This document shows positions 1 through 6,495 of a DNA stretch of 14,288 bases, one piece after another. How positions within the stretch are numbered: the first letter of the stretch is position 1; each line of letters opens with the position of its first letter. The DNA comes from CAUZEO01 sp963578625 (lineage in GTDB: Bacteria > Verrucomicrobiota > Kiritimatiellia > SLOV01): contig CAUZEO010000111.1 in NCBI GenBank assembly GCA_963578625.1, forward strand, positions 1 to 14,288, written 5' to 3'. The notes below the pieces were generated by a model that did no database searches, had not been told where the DNA came from, and worked only from the letters and a program-made list of their open reading frames with translations. The position numbers and the translations under genes are program-made.

Positions 1-205
1 CGGGGTCGTCAAGTAGCTCGTCATAGGATCCGAACGCTCGTTCAGCGCCGTGCTCGCCAGACCATTCCCGTGCATGTTCCAGGCTTCGACTGGCAATGCC
101 CGCGAGGCGCGCATTGCTCGCGCGCTGGATGGCCGCTCCGACCTTGGTTGCGATCTTCGCGGTGCCCAGTATTCCCCAGCGGATCAATTTCGAGTTTTCC
201 GTCAT
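1..205 (-). CDS. Gfo/Idh/MocA family oxidoreductase, N-terminal part (runs off the window)
   Basis: Only the first 68 codons are present; the gene continues beyond base 1. It opens with an ATG at 205-203 and reads MTENSKLIRWGILGTAKIAT, the beta-alpha-beta start of a Rossmann NAD(P)-binding domain. The WGILGTAKIA form of the glycine-rich loop (residues 10-19) is characteristic of the glucose-fructose oxidoreductase / D-xylose dehydrogenase-like branch of the Gfo/Idh/MocA family. It is followed by a second strand ending IASR (37-40), where the cofactor ribose is usually recognised. The substrate, probably a sugar or cyclitol, cannot be told because the C-terminal domain is missing. It lies 180 bp downstream of the aldo/keto reductase gene on the same strand. 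It may be read through from that operon or have its own promoter. No convincing Shine-Dalgarno was seen. The family call is firm. Confidence 0.88.
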   Translation of the reverse strand, partial: MTENSKLIRWGILGTAKIATKVGAAIQRASNARLAGIASRSLEHAREWSGEHGAERAFGSYDELLDDP

Positions 206-332
206 TGACGCGAGCCTATGATTACAGCCTGTTCTTTTTTGGGGTCTTGATGCTCCGGGTGAATTTTCTTTGTCCGGCTTGTTCGTCACCAATCAGAAGT
301 CTTGGCGACCTCCGATACATCGGGAGGCGTTC

Positions 333-377
333 AATCCGAAACTCTTCGCTGCCTTCTGCTCAAAATCCGAAACCCGA
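333..377. repeat. Intergenic 7-bp-period tract, two AATCCGA-led dimers
   Basis: Two blocks of 14 bases, AATCCGA-AACTCTT (333-346) and AATCCGA-AACCCGA (364-377), lie just past the stop of the aldo/keto reductase gene. Each follows a period of seven. The first block closely matches 10756-10769 (13 of 14 positions). It is part of a set of similar short tracts in this window. The tract is short, so the call rests on its recurrence. Confidence 0.45.
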
Positions 378-385
378 GACGGAAG

Positions 386-1375
386 TTATCGGATCCGGGA
401 GTTCTCCTGATTTGCCCACATGTCCAGGTTCGGCCCCAGCGCTTCCATCAGGGGTCGGGTGATCTCGTTGATCTTTGCCTTAATATCGTCGGGGAGTTCG
501 ACGGTAGCGGCATGTACGCTCCGACAAACCTGTTCCGGGTCCGTAGAGCCGATGACGACCGAGGTAATTCCCGGTTGCGCGAGAATCCAGGCGGTTGCCA
601 TGTCGCTCATCGGAATTTGAGCCTCTTCAGACAGCGATTTGAGCCCGGTTATCGTCGTCATCGTGACCTCTTCATGACCTTGCTCGCCGTGTTTCACCGA
701 TTCCCGGTTTCCAGAAAAGTGGCGGGTCCGCCGCCGTGGCGCGGGAATTTCATCAGCCGTGTTCCAACGGCCGGTCAAAATGCCCTGCATGAGGGGGCTG
801 TAGGTCAACACGCCGACATCATGTCTCTTGCACGCAGGCAGTACGTCCTTTTCGATTCCCCGGAAGAGAAGGTTGTAAGACAGCTGATTCGAAACGGCCT
901 CTCCTTCAGAGAGCCAATCCTCCAAATCGCGAATTCCAAAATTTGAAACGCCGATGGCGCGGATTTTCCCCTCGTCCTTCAGCTTTCCGAGCTCGGCATA
1001 GGTTTCGGAAAACGCAACGTCATGATTTGGCCAGTGAATTTGGTACAAATCGATCCGGTCTGTGTTCAATCGCGCGAGACTGGCTTCACATGTTCTGCGG
1101 ACGTCGCCCTGCCCACAATGATCGGGAGCGATCTTGGTTGCGATCAGAATCTTGTCGCGGTCCGCGCCGATTATTTTCCCGAAGTTTCGCTCTGATTCGC
1201 CGTCGCCATACGATTCCGCGGTGTCAAAAAGATTGACGCCGGCATCGACCGCCGCGCGAATGGCCGCGGCCCCGGTCATTCGTTCGCCCCAATATTTCGA
1301 ATCACCGAGTTGCCAAAGCCCGAAAGAAAGAGCCGATACGTTTATATCCGTACGGCCGAGCTTACGATAGATCAT
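386..1375 (-). CDS. Aldo/keto reductase (third gene of the minus-strand operon)
   Basis: A 329-residue (alpha/beta)8 barrel oxidoreductase of the usual family length, expected to be cytoplasmic and NADPH-dependent. The catalytic tetrad is complete: D51 in NLFDTAESYG, Y56, K81 in ATK and H114 in YQIHWP. The start MIYRKLGRTDINVSALSFGLW is the normal family N-terminus, so the ATG at 1375 is well supported. IGVSNF and VVIGSTDPEQV are the substrate-loop and cofactor-phosphate regions. The middle stretch RTRHFSGNRES and the tail GPNLDMWANQENSRIR resemble a bacterial subgroup often found beside Gfo/Idh/MocA dehydrogenases. It is the last gene of the set, 30 bp behind the class III aminotransferase. 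It presumably reduces, or reversibly oxidises, an aldehyde or keto intermediate made by its neighbours. The exact substrate is unknown. Confidence 0.93.
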   Translation of the reverse strand: MIYRKLGRTDINVSALSFGLWQLGDSKYWGERMTGAAAIRAAVDAGVNLFDTAESYGDGESERNFGKIIGADRDKILIATKIAPDHCGQGDVRRTCEASLARLNTDRIDLYQIHWPNHDVAFSETYAELGKLKDEGKIRAIGVSNFGIRDLEDWLSEGEAVSNQLSYNLLFRGIEKDVLPACKRHDVGVLTYSPLMQGILTGRWNTADEIPAPRRRTRHFSGNRESVKHGEQGHEEVTMTTITGLKSLSEEAQIPMSDMATAWILAQPGITSVVIGSTDPEQVCRSVHAATVELPDDIKAKINEITRPLMEALGPNLDMWANQENSRIR

Positions 1376-1405
1376 GAGGACACTCTTTCGGCATGCAACC
1401 TGGAA

Positions 1406-2791
1406 TCATCCAACAGGAGCGGTGGTTGCCACGGCGCAATCGACCGCTTCCTTAAACACATCGACGGATTCGCGCAATGCCCCTTCGTCGATATTCAGGG
1501 GCGGAGAGATTTTCACGCACTCCCCGGCGATGCCGACCGGGGCGAACATAAGCAGGCCGCGATGAAAACATTCGATGTTGATTCGAAGCGCAAGCGCGGG
1601 GTCTGGCGTGCGAGTGCCTGGGCTCACCGTTTGAATTCCGGCGACCAGGCCGCGTCCGTGGAAACAGCCGAGCACATCCGAGTATCGTTGTTGAACCGCT
1701 TCCAACTCCGGGAGCAACCAGTCGCCAAGCCGGGCCGCACGTTCGACGAGTTTCTCCTCTTGAAGTACCTTCAGATTTGCAATCCCGCTGGCCACGGCAA
1801 GCGGGGAAGCGGAGTGTGTGGAAGTCATCGATCCGGGCGGAAAAAGATCCATGATGTCCCGGCGCCCGATCACCGCGGCGAGAGGCAGCGAGGAACTGAT
1901 GCCTTTTCCGCAGGCAATCAGGTCGGGTTGGATGCCGTAGTGTTGGTAGGTAAACATTTTTCCGGTTCGGCCGAAGCCTGCCTGTACTTCGTCCATGATC
2001 AGCACGATATCGTGTTCACGGCAAAACGCCTCCAGCTTCCGGATGTACTCGTCGGGAAAGAAGTCGGGACCGACACCCTGGTAGCTTTCCGTCATGATGC
2101 CGGCGATATGACGCGGTTCAATGCCGCACCCGCTGATCGTATCCAGGAAACAATCAAACGAGGTATCCTCATTCTTGTACCCGTCCGGAAACGGAACCTG
2201 GATGAAGTTCGTGTCGGATTCCACCAGCCATGCTTTCTGGGCCTGCATGCCACCAGCCAGCTGGGCGCCCATGGTGCGCCCGTGGAACCCGTTGGCAAAG
2301 GAAACGAACACCCGTTTCTCCGGTCCGTGTTTTTCCAATGCATAGGATTTTGCAAGCTTGATGCAGTTTTCCGTGGCCTCACTACCGGTGCTCAACGCGA
2401 AGGCGCAGTAGGTGGCGGGATCCGGTGAAATGTCGCAGAGCATTTTTGCCAGCTCCCCGCGATCGCGGTGGGGAAACACGTAGGTGGCCATGAGCGGCCG
2501 GGCAACGATTTCTTCGACCGCGGCCCTCACCTTCGGGTGTGCGTGCCCCACGTTGGTGATCAGCACCCCGGACGACCAGTCTATCCACCGGTTGCCCCAC
2601 GGATCGGTAATGGTGGAGCCTTCCGCTTTTTCCCACAGGATAGGGGGCTGTCCCGACATGGATCGGGGTTCGTACGTGGCCATCTGCTCGAACACCGATA
2701 GCGATTCGGGAACCGGGAGAGCGGTCTTGATTGTGCGGTGCTCGGTGTTGACGAGGGGAACGTCGATCGGTGTGAGATCATAATCAGCCAT
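1406..2791 (-). CDS. Class III PLP-dependent aminotransferase (aspartate aminotransferase-like fold type I)
   Basis: The 461-residue protein carries all expected class III landmarks. STGSEATE (134-141) binds the PLP phosphate and GFHGRT (168-173) stacks on the ring. D267 in LIMDEVQAGFGRTG bonds the pyridine nitrogen, and K296 in LIACGKGISSSLPL forms the Schiff base. The THSASPLA stretch (325-332) supplies the phosphate contact from the partner subunit, so a dimer is expected. The family includes 4-aminobutyrate, ornithine, taurine and amino-alcohol transaminases; the motifs do not decide between them. An ACGGAG-like Shine-Dalgarno lies about 10 bases before the ATG. The gene starts 18 bp after the Gfo/Idh/MocA stop, which argues for co-transcription. 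A sensible role is to move an amino group to or from the keto product of that dehydrogenase. Confidence 0.93.
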   Translation of the reverse strand: MADYDLTPIDVPLVNTEHRTIKTALPVPESLSVFEQMATYEPRSMSGQPPILWEKAEGSTITDPWGNRWIDWSSGVLITNVGHAHPKVRAAVEEIVARPLMATYVFPHRDRGELAKMLCDISPDPATYCAFALSTGSEATENCIKLAKSYALEKHGPEKRVFVSFANGFHGRTMGAQLAGGMQAQKAWLVESDTNFIQVPFPDGYKNEDTSFDCFLDTISGCGIEPRHIAGIMTESYQGVGPDFFPDEYIRKLEAFCREHDIVLIMDEVQAGFGRTGKMFTYQHYGIQPDLIACGKGISSSLPLAAVIGRRDIMDLFPPGSMTSTHSASPLAVASGIANLKVLQEEKLVERAARLGDWLLPELEAVQQRYSDVLGCFHGRGLVAGIQTVSPGTRTPDPALALRINIECFHRGLLMFAPVGIAGECVKISPPLNIDEGALRESVDVFKEAVDCAVATTAPVG

Positions 2792-2809
2792 GCCTGGATT
2801 ACTCCGTTT

Positions 2810-4072
2810 TCAATTCCATCTCTTTTCGACGCGGGGAGAATCCCCGTAGATGATCTTCACCCAGTCGCCATCATGAAGGATGGAGATTCGCGCTGCTTCG
2901 GAAACGAGCTCGTTAATATAGCTGTTGGCGGGGGTCGCGAGCAAGCCTTGCTCGTCGACGGCCCGAATCAGCTGCCTGCGCCGGGAAACCGCATCGTCTT
3001 CGCTTTTTCCATCTACATCGTCTTCGATCTGCTGGATTTTCTGAAGAATTCCCTCAACCGAGTCGTAGCCGTATCCCGTGGGCTTCAGGCCCGGGCCGTC
3101 CCATGGCACGAACCGGTAGAAGTCCGGACTCACGTAATTGTACACGCTGCCCCCGGCGCCGGTTCCTTTCACGTAGGAGTGTTTCACTCCTCGATCCTGG
3201 TCATCGTGATGAATCAATCCGGATTTGCCGTCCCCTTCACAGAACATCACCAGACCCTGGTCATTGGCGCCGGCGCCTTCGTCGGGGTATCCCAGCCCGT
3301 TGGTCACCGAAAAAATTGCGCCGTTTTCAAAATTGACCCTGGCGTTCGTCCACATGAAGGCCTCCTTCCCATTCGGAAAGTTACGCCTTACTCCGGAGAC
3401 GGAAACTTCGACCGGCCGTAAACCGGTAATGAAGTAGACCTGGTCCACGTAATGGCAGCCGACGTACACGAACGGGTCGGTTTGGTCCGTCGTGAACCAG
3501 TTTTGAAAATTGGAATTGCGGTACAAGTAGGGCTCTATCATTTTCGCCTCGCCCATTACGAATTCGCCGAAACGACCGTCACGATATTCCTGCCGGGCCA
3601 TCAGGGCCCGCCGGTCAAAGCGCTTGTGGTACTCGATACCAATGAAAAGCCCTTTCTCCAGGGCGGCTTGCCTGACTTCTTCCGCCTGGTCGTATTCCAG
3701 CACAAGTGGCTTCACGGTGAGGATGTGTTGATTGGCTGCAAGCGTGTCCGTGATCACGCGGTAGTGGAGATGGTCGGGAACGGCTACGACGACGGCCTGT
3801 CGAGGCGGCATTGCGGCAAGCACCTCCTTGTACAGCTCCGGAAAGTTTTTGTCTTCGGGCTCTGACAGTGCGGGATAGGCCTCGAATTGCTGCCCGGGAC
3901 AGGCCTCACGGATAGTCGAACTTTCGTTCAATGCTTTCAGTGCGGAAGTATTGAGCGCGGACAGGGCGATTTTGCCAACCATGCCGGTCCGTTGAAGGTG
4001 ATATACGGACGGCAGGATCTGATCGTGTGTAATCATTCCCCCGCCAATGATTGTGACGTCGATAGGTTTCAT
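2810..4072 (-). CDS. Gfo/Idh/MocA family oxidoreductase (first intact gene of the operon)
   Basis: A 420-residue NAD(P)-dependent dehydrogenase. The start at 4072 (MKPIDVTIIGGGMITHDQIL) puts the Rossmann glycine-rich loop at residues 9-14. The reading frame stays open for 28 more codons upstream, but that extension has no family character. AVPDHLHY (97-104) is the usual post-Rossmann segment. The conserved lysine is in VKP (120-122), where most members have EKP. H207 and D210 in GCHYVDQVYF fit the catalytic histidine region. The C-terminal half is the alpha/beta dimerisation and substrate domain. It is slightly longer than typical members (about 330-390 residues). It heads a tight operon with the class III aminotransferase and an aldo/keto reductase. 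It likely oxidises a hydroxyl of a sugar, cyclitol or derivative; the substrate is not identifiable. No clear Shine-Dalgarno precedes the ATG. Confidence 0.9.
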   Translation of the reverse strand: MKPIDVTIIGGGMITHDQILPSVYHLQRTGMVGKIALSALNTSALKALNESSTIREACPGQQFEAYPALSEPEDKNFPELYKEVLAAMPPRQAVVVAVPDHLHYRVITDTLAANQHILTVKPLVLEYDQAEEVRQAALEKGLFIGIEYHKRFDRRALMARQEYRDGRFGEFVMGEAKMIEPYLYRNSNFQNWFTTDQTDPFVYVGCHYVDQVYFITGLRPVEVSVSGVRRNFPNGKEAFMWTNARVNFENGAIFSVTNGLGYPDEGAGANDQGLVMFCEGDGKSGLIHHDDQDRGVKHSYVKGTGAGGSVYNYVSPDFYRFVPWDGPGLKPTGYGYDSVEGILQKIQQIEDDVDGKSEDDAVSRRRQLIRAVDEQGLLATPANSYINELVSEAARISILHDGDWVKIIYGDSPRVEKRWN

Positions 4073-4163
4073 AATGTGAATATTTAAAGCACAATCAAGG
4101 TGCCGGTTCCACGTTTTTCTTCCGTCACGGACTAGCGGGGTATGAAAGTAAACCAAACAGGTT

Positions 4164-4555
4164 TCAGAACCTGAATTTCATCGCCCACACGCTGCCGCTT
4201 CCGTAGCTCGCGACCAGAATGAACTTCCCGTTTTTTGAAACGCTGAGGTAACAGGGGACTTCCCCGCCGCAAGCCTTGCGATTCAGTCTGGTCAGTCCCC
4301 CCGTTTCCCGATCAATTTTGAAAGACACTACCGCGCCGTCCGGGGAACCGTCCACGTCCGGAACCGGGTCGGCCACGTACAGAAATAGGCCCCGGTTATC
4401 GCAAGCAGAGAAAATCGGACCGGTGAGGCCGTCGGACAGGCTGGACGCTTGGGAAAGTTCCGACGCCCCGTTTCCGGTTCAAAATGAAATGCCCTCAGAG
4501 ACGCCTCGGCGCCTCCTGTAGTGCATGTGACATACAACAGAAACTTACCTGTCAT
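4164..4555 (-). pseudogene. Decayed 6-phosphogluconolactonase-like (7-bladed beta-propeller lactonase) gene
   Basis: Reading leftward from ATG 4555, the frame gives MTGKFLLYVTCTTGG, then FHFEPETG, the start of a lactonase beta-propeller. At the G-run on the coding strand (4469-4466) the frame is lost. The next frame continues without a break with the rest of the fold: LFLYVADPVPDVDGSPDGAV, then SFKIDRETGGLTRLNR and a GPC-like turn (EVPCYLSVSKNGKFILVASY). It stops at 4164. One base appears missing in the run. The joined product is about 130 residues against roughly 350 for the family, so only the first two blades or so remain. It therefore carries both a frameshift and a C-terminal loss. The family would hydrolyse a sugar lactone, a step that fits beside the sugar-type dehydrogenase 91 bp downstream. 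A sequencing or assembly error could explain the frameshift but not easily the truncation. Confidence 0.72.
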
Positions 4556-4607
4556 TCTCGTTTTCCCATGATGCGTAGATTCATCGCTTGACACCCTACA
4601 CACAAAA

Positions 4608-4628
4608 CCTGAACCCTGAACCCTGAAA
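4608..4628. repeat. Heptamer tandem repeat CCTGAAC x3
   Basis: Three consecutive 7-bp units, CCTGAAC, CCTGAAC and CCTGAAA, lie in the 94-bp divergent gap between the lactonase remnant and the creatininase-family gene. They end about 10 bases before the creatininase Shine-Dalgarno. The repetition is exact for the first two units and one base off in the third. Confidence 0.8.
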
Positions 4629-4638
4629 CCTATTCCTC

Positions 4639-4643
4639 GGGAG
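4639..4643 (+). promoter_or_regulatory. Shine-Dalgarno of the creatininase-family gene
   Basis: GGGAG ends six bases before the ATG at 4650. This supports that start over any later in-frame ATG. Confidence 0.6.
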
Positions 4644-4649
4644 TACATC

Positions 4650-5438
4650 ATGCTTTGGCACGAGCAAAACTGGCCGACCATACAATCGTTGAACAAGGAC
4701 ATCCCGGTGGTGGTTCCGCTAGGATCCTGTGAGCAGCACGGGCATCACCTTCCGGTATTCGTGGACACGATCCAGGTGACCGAGGTCGCGAGCCGGTTGG
4801 AGGAGAAACTGGGCGATGCGATGCTCCTGACTCCCTGCCTCTGGCTGGGTTGCTCCCACCATCACAAGGACTTTCCCGGTACCATCAGTGTCGTGCCCTC
4901 GCTCTTCAGCGAAATGGTATCGAGTGTGGCGCAGAGTATTCTCCGGGCGGGATTCCGGCGTATCTTCTTTCTGAATGGGCACGGCGGAAATGAGACGCCG
5001 GGAACCCAGGCACTCACGGAGTTGATCGCAAAAGACGACGCGGCCGATGACGCGTATCTCGCTCTGGCTTCCTGGTGGAAGGCGGCCGTAGACGGTCTGG
5101 CGCCGGAGCGGCACGGTTTGGAAACGCCGCGCATTACACATGCCTGCGAAATTGAAACGTCGATGATGCTGTTTCTCCGTCCCGACCTGGTCAGGACGGA
5201 CCGGATCGTGGAGAACAAATTGGCTCTGGGCAGCGAGTGGTTCGACTCGGACTACGGAGGAAAGGTCAGTGTGTTCCGACGTTTCCATCGCCTCACCGGG
5301 CCGGGTTGCATGGGAAAACCAAGCGCAGCCACTGCTGAAAAGGGTGCGTCGATGATGGACGCCGTCATAAGTGATCTCGCGGACTTCCTCAAAAAGTTCG
5401 GGTCGTGGCCGGAATTGCCCCCGAAGGGCCCCAAATAG
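4650..5438 (+). CDS. Creatininase-family metal-dependent amidohydrolase
   Basis: The 262-residue protein matches the creatininase fold in length and motifs. PLGSCEQHGHHLP (23-35) gives E28 and H30, and D39 follows. NGHGGN (109-114) holds the next metal histidine. HACEIETSMML (164-174) gives the acidic and ETS signature. These surround a two-metal site that opens cyclic or linear amides. The family covers creatininase, formamide hydrolases of flavin and mycofactocin pathways, and many uncharacterised members. The creatininase HYE motif is replaced here by HGGN, so true creatinine hydrolysis is not implied. Residues 60-75 (LTPCLWLGCSHHHKDF) fit the substrate entry loop. It is divergent from the operon on the left and is followed after 262 bp by a TauE/SafE permease. 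No signal peptide is visible, so it should be cytoplasmic. Confidence 0.9.
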   Translation: MLWHEQNWPTIQSLNKDIPVVVPLGSCEQHGHHLPVFVDTIQVTEVASRLEEKLGDAMLLTPCLWLGCSHHHKDFPGTISVVPSLFSEMVSSVAQSILRAGFRRIFFLNGHGGNETPGTQALTELIAKDDAADDAYLALASWWKAAVDGLAPERHGLETPRITHACEIETSMMLFLRPDLVRTDRIVENKLALGSEWFDSDYGGKVSVFRRFHRLTGPGCMGKPSAATAEKGASMMDAVISDLADFLKKFGSWPELPPKGPK

Positions 5439-5450
5439 CCTGTCGCGGCC

Positions 5451-5488
5451 CCGGAAAGTGAACCGCGGTTTTCGCGGATTTGTTCCGG
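5451..5488 (+). terminator. Nested hairpin after the creatininase-family gene, possible terminator
   Basis: Outer arms CCGGAA (5451-5456) and TTCCGG (5483-5488) enclose inner arms CCGCG (5463-5467) and CGCGG (5473-5477), with a five-base GTTTT loop and near-equal internal loops. It begins 12 bases after the stop codon. There is no real U-tract behind it, so intrinsic termination is uncertain. It could instead stabilise the transcript 3' end. Confidence 0.3.
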
Positions 5489-5700
5489 AATTCAGGCATT
5501 TTCTCGTCCTCATCCTGCAATCGGCGATGCCGCGTGCAGGATTCGGTTGCCTACTGGGGGAATTTTTTACTACCTTTTGGGGCAATCTGGGATCGAGGCG
5601 GGTGGAGCAAGAACGTTTCCCGCTGATCGAGTCCCGAGCACCAAGTTTCTGAGTATTCTCTTTCCGATCCAATCCTCTTCTGTTTTTCTCGTCTGTTCTT

Positions 5701-6435
5701 ATGCCTGAAATGACGAACGCGGGAATTGCCGTGGTTACGGTGATAATCCTGCTTGGGTCACTCGTCCAGGGTTCGCTCGGTTTCGGCGCCGCGCTGATCG
5801 CGTTGCCGGTCCTTGTATTCATCGATCCGGTATTCGCGCCGGGGCCGCTGATGGCGCTTGGATTCCTTATGGGCTTTATGATCCTGGCCCGTGACCGGTC
5901 CGAACTGGACTTTCGCGGCGTGAAAATCGCCTGGCCCGGACAGATCATCGGAATCGTGATCGCAATCAATTTTCTCCGGTTGATCCCGAAAGACCGGATG
6001 TCATTGATTTTCGGAATCGCGCTTCTTGCGGCGGTGATTTTGACGTCGAGCAAATTTTGCGTGCGCATCACGCCGATTTCGTTGTTTTTGACGGGAATAC
6101 TTTCAGGGTTCATGGGTACATCCTCGGCACTGGGAGGTGCTCCGATGGGGATTCTCTATCAACACGCCCCGGGCAAACGGCTGCGTTCGACCGTCGCCTG
6201 CCTGCTGATGGTGGGATCGGGAAGCGTCCTTGTCGCGTTGTTTGTAACCGGACAGTTCGGGAGGGCGGAGTGGTGGGCAACGCTGATTTTACTCCCCGGA
6301 TCCCTGGCCGGGTTTGCGCTTTCATGGCCGGTCGCCAGATACTTGGACGCGGGGCTGCTTCGGACCGTGGTTCTCGTATTTGCAGGGATCGGCGGTGTCG
6401 TGCTGGTCGCACGTTCCGTCTGGTTGTACTCTTGA
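5701..6435 (+). CDS. TauE/SafE-family membrane permease (sulfite/organosulfonate exporter type)
   Basis: A 244-residue, strongly hydrophobic inner-membrane protein with about seven or eight predicted spans (for example near residues 7-29, 48-64, 79-94, 102-117, 125-140, 164-184, 191-210 and 220-240). The two glycine-rich half-repeats typical of TauE/SafE are visible: QGSLGFGAALIALP (23-36) and SGFMGTSSALGGAPMG (135-150). Length is normal. Characterised relatives export sulfite, sulfoacetate or similar anions, or import some sulfur compounds; most members have no assigned substrate. The ATG at 5701 is preceded by a pyrimidine-rich stretch without a Shine-Dalgarno, so initiation may be unusual. 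The next ATG (codon 4) is only 9 bases on and has no better signal. It lies between a creatininase-family gene and an aldo/keto reductase, with 60 bp to the latter. Confidence 0.88.
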   Translation: MPEMTNAGIAVVTVIILLGSLVQGSLGFGAALIALPVLVFIDPVFAPGPLMALGFLMGFMILARDRSELDFRGVKIAWPGQIIGIVIAINFLRLIPKDRMSLIFGIALLAAVILTSSKFCVRITPISLFLTGILSGFMGTSSALGGAPMGILYQHAPGKRLRSTVACLLMVGSGSVLVALFVTGQFGRAEWWATLILLPGSLAGFALSWPVARYLDAGLLRTVVLVFAGIGGVVLVARSVWLYS

Positions 6436-6495
6436 TCGACCTTCGCTCTTGAGCGTGAGGTTGTGGTGAGGTTTTACAAAGCGAGGTTAGAGAGA

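Noticed and set aside
4073..4156. 28-codon N-terminal extension of the Gfo/Idh/MocA gene
   Set aside because: The Rossmann fold begins properly at MKPIDVTIIGGG (4072). The extension has no family character and reads into the region behind the lactonase remnant.
4608..4628. Telomere-like array implying a linear replicon end
   Set aside because: There are only three units, in mid-contig between ordinary genes, so nothing suggests a chromosome end.
5439..5700. Open frame across the gap after the creatininase-family gene
   Set aside because: The translation has no recognisable domain, no Shine-Dalgarno and is mostly antisense to or overlapping real genes. The gap itself holds the nested hairpin and an 8-bp inverted repeat (5512-5519 with 5535-5542) of unclear meaning.
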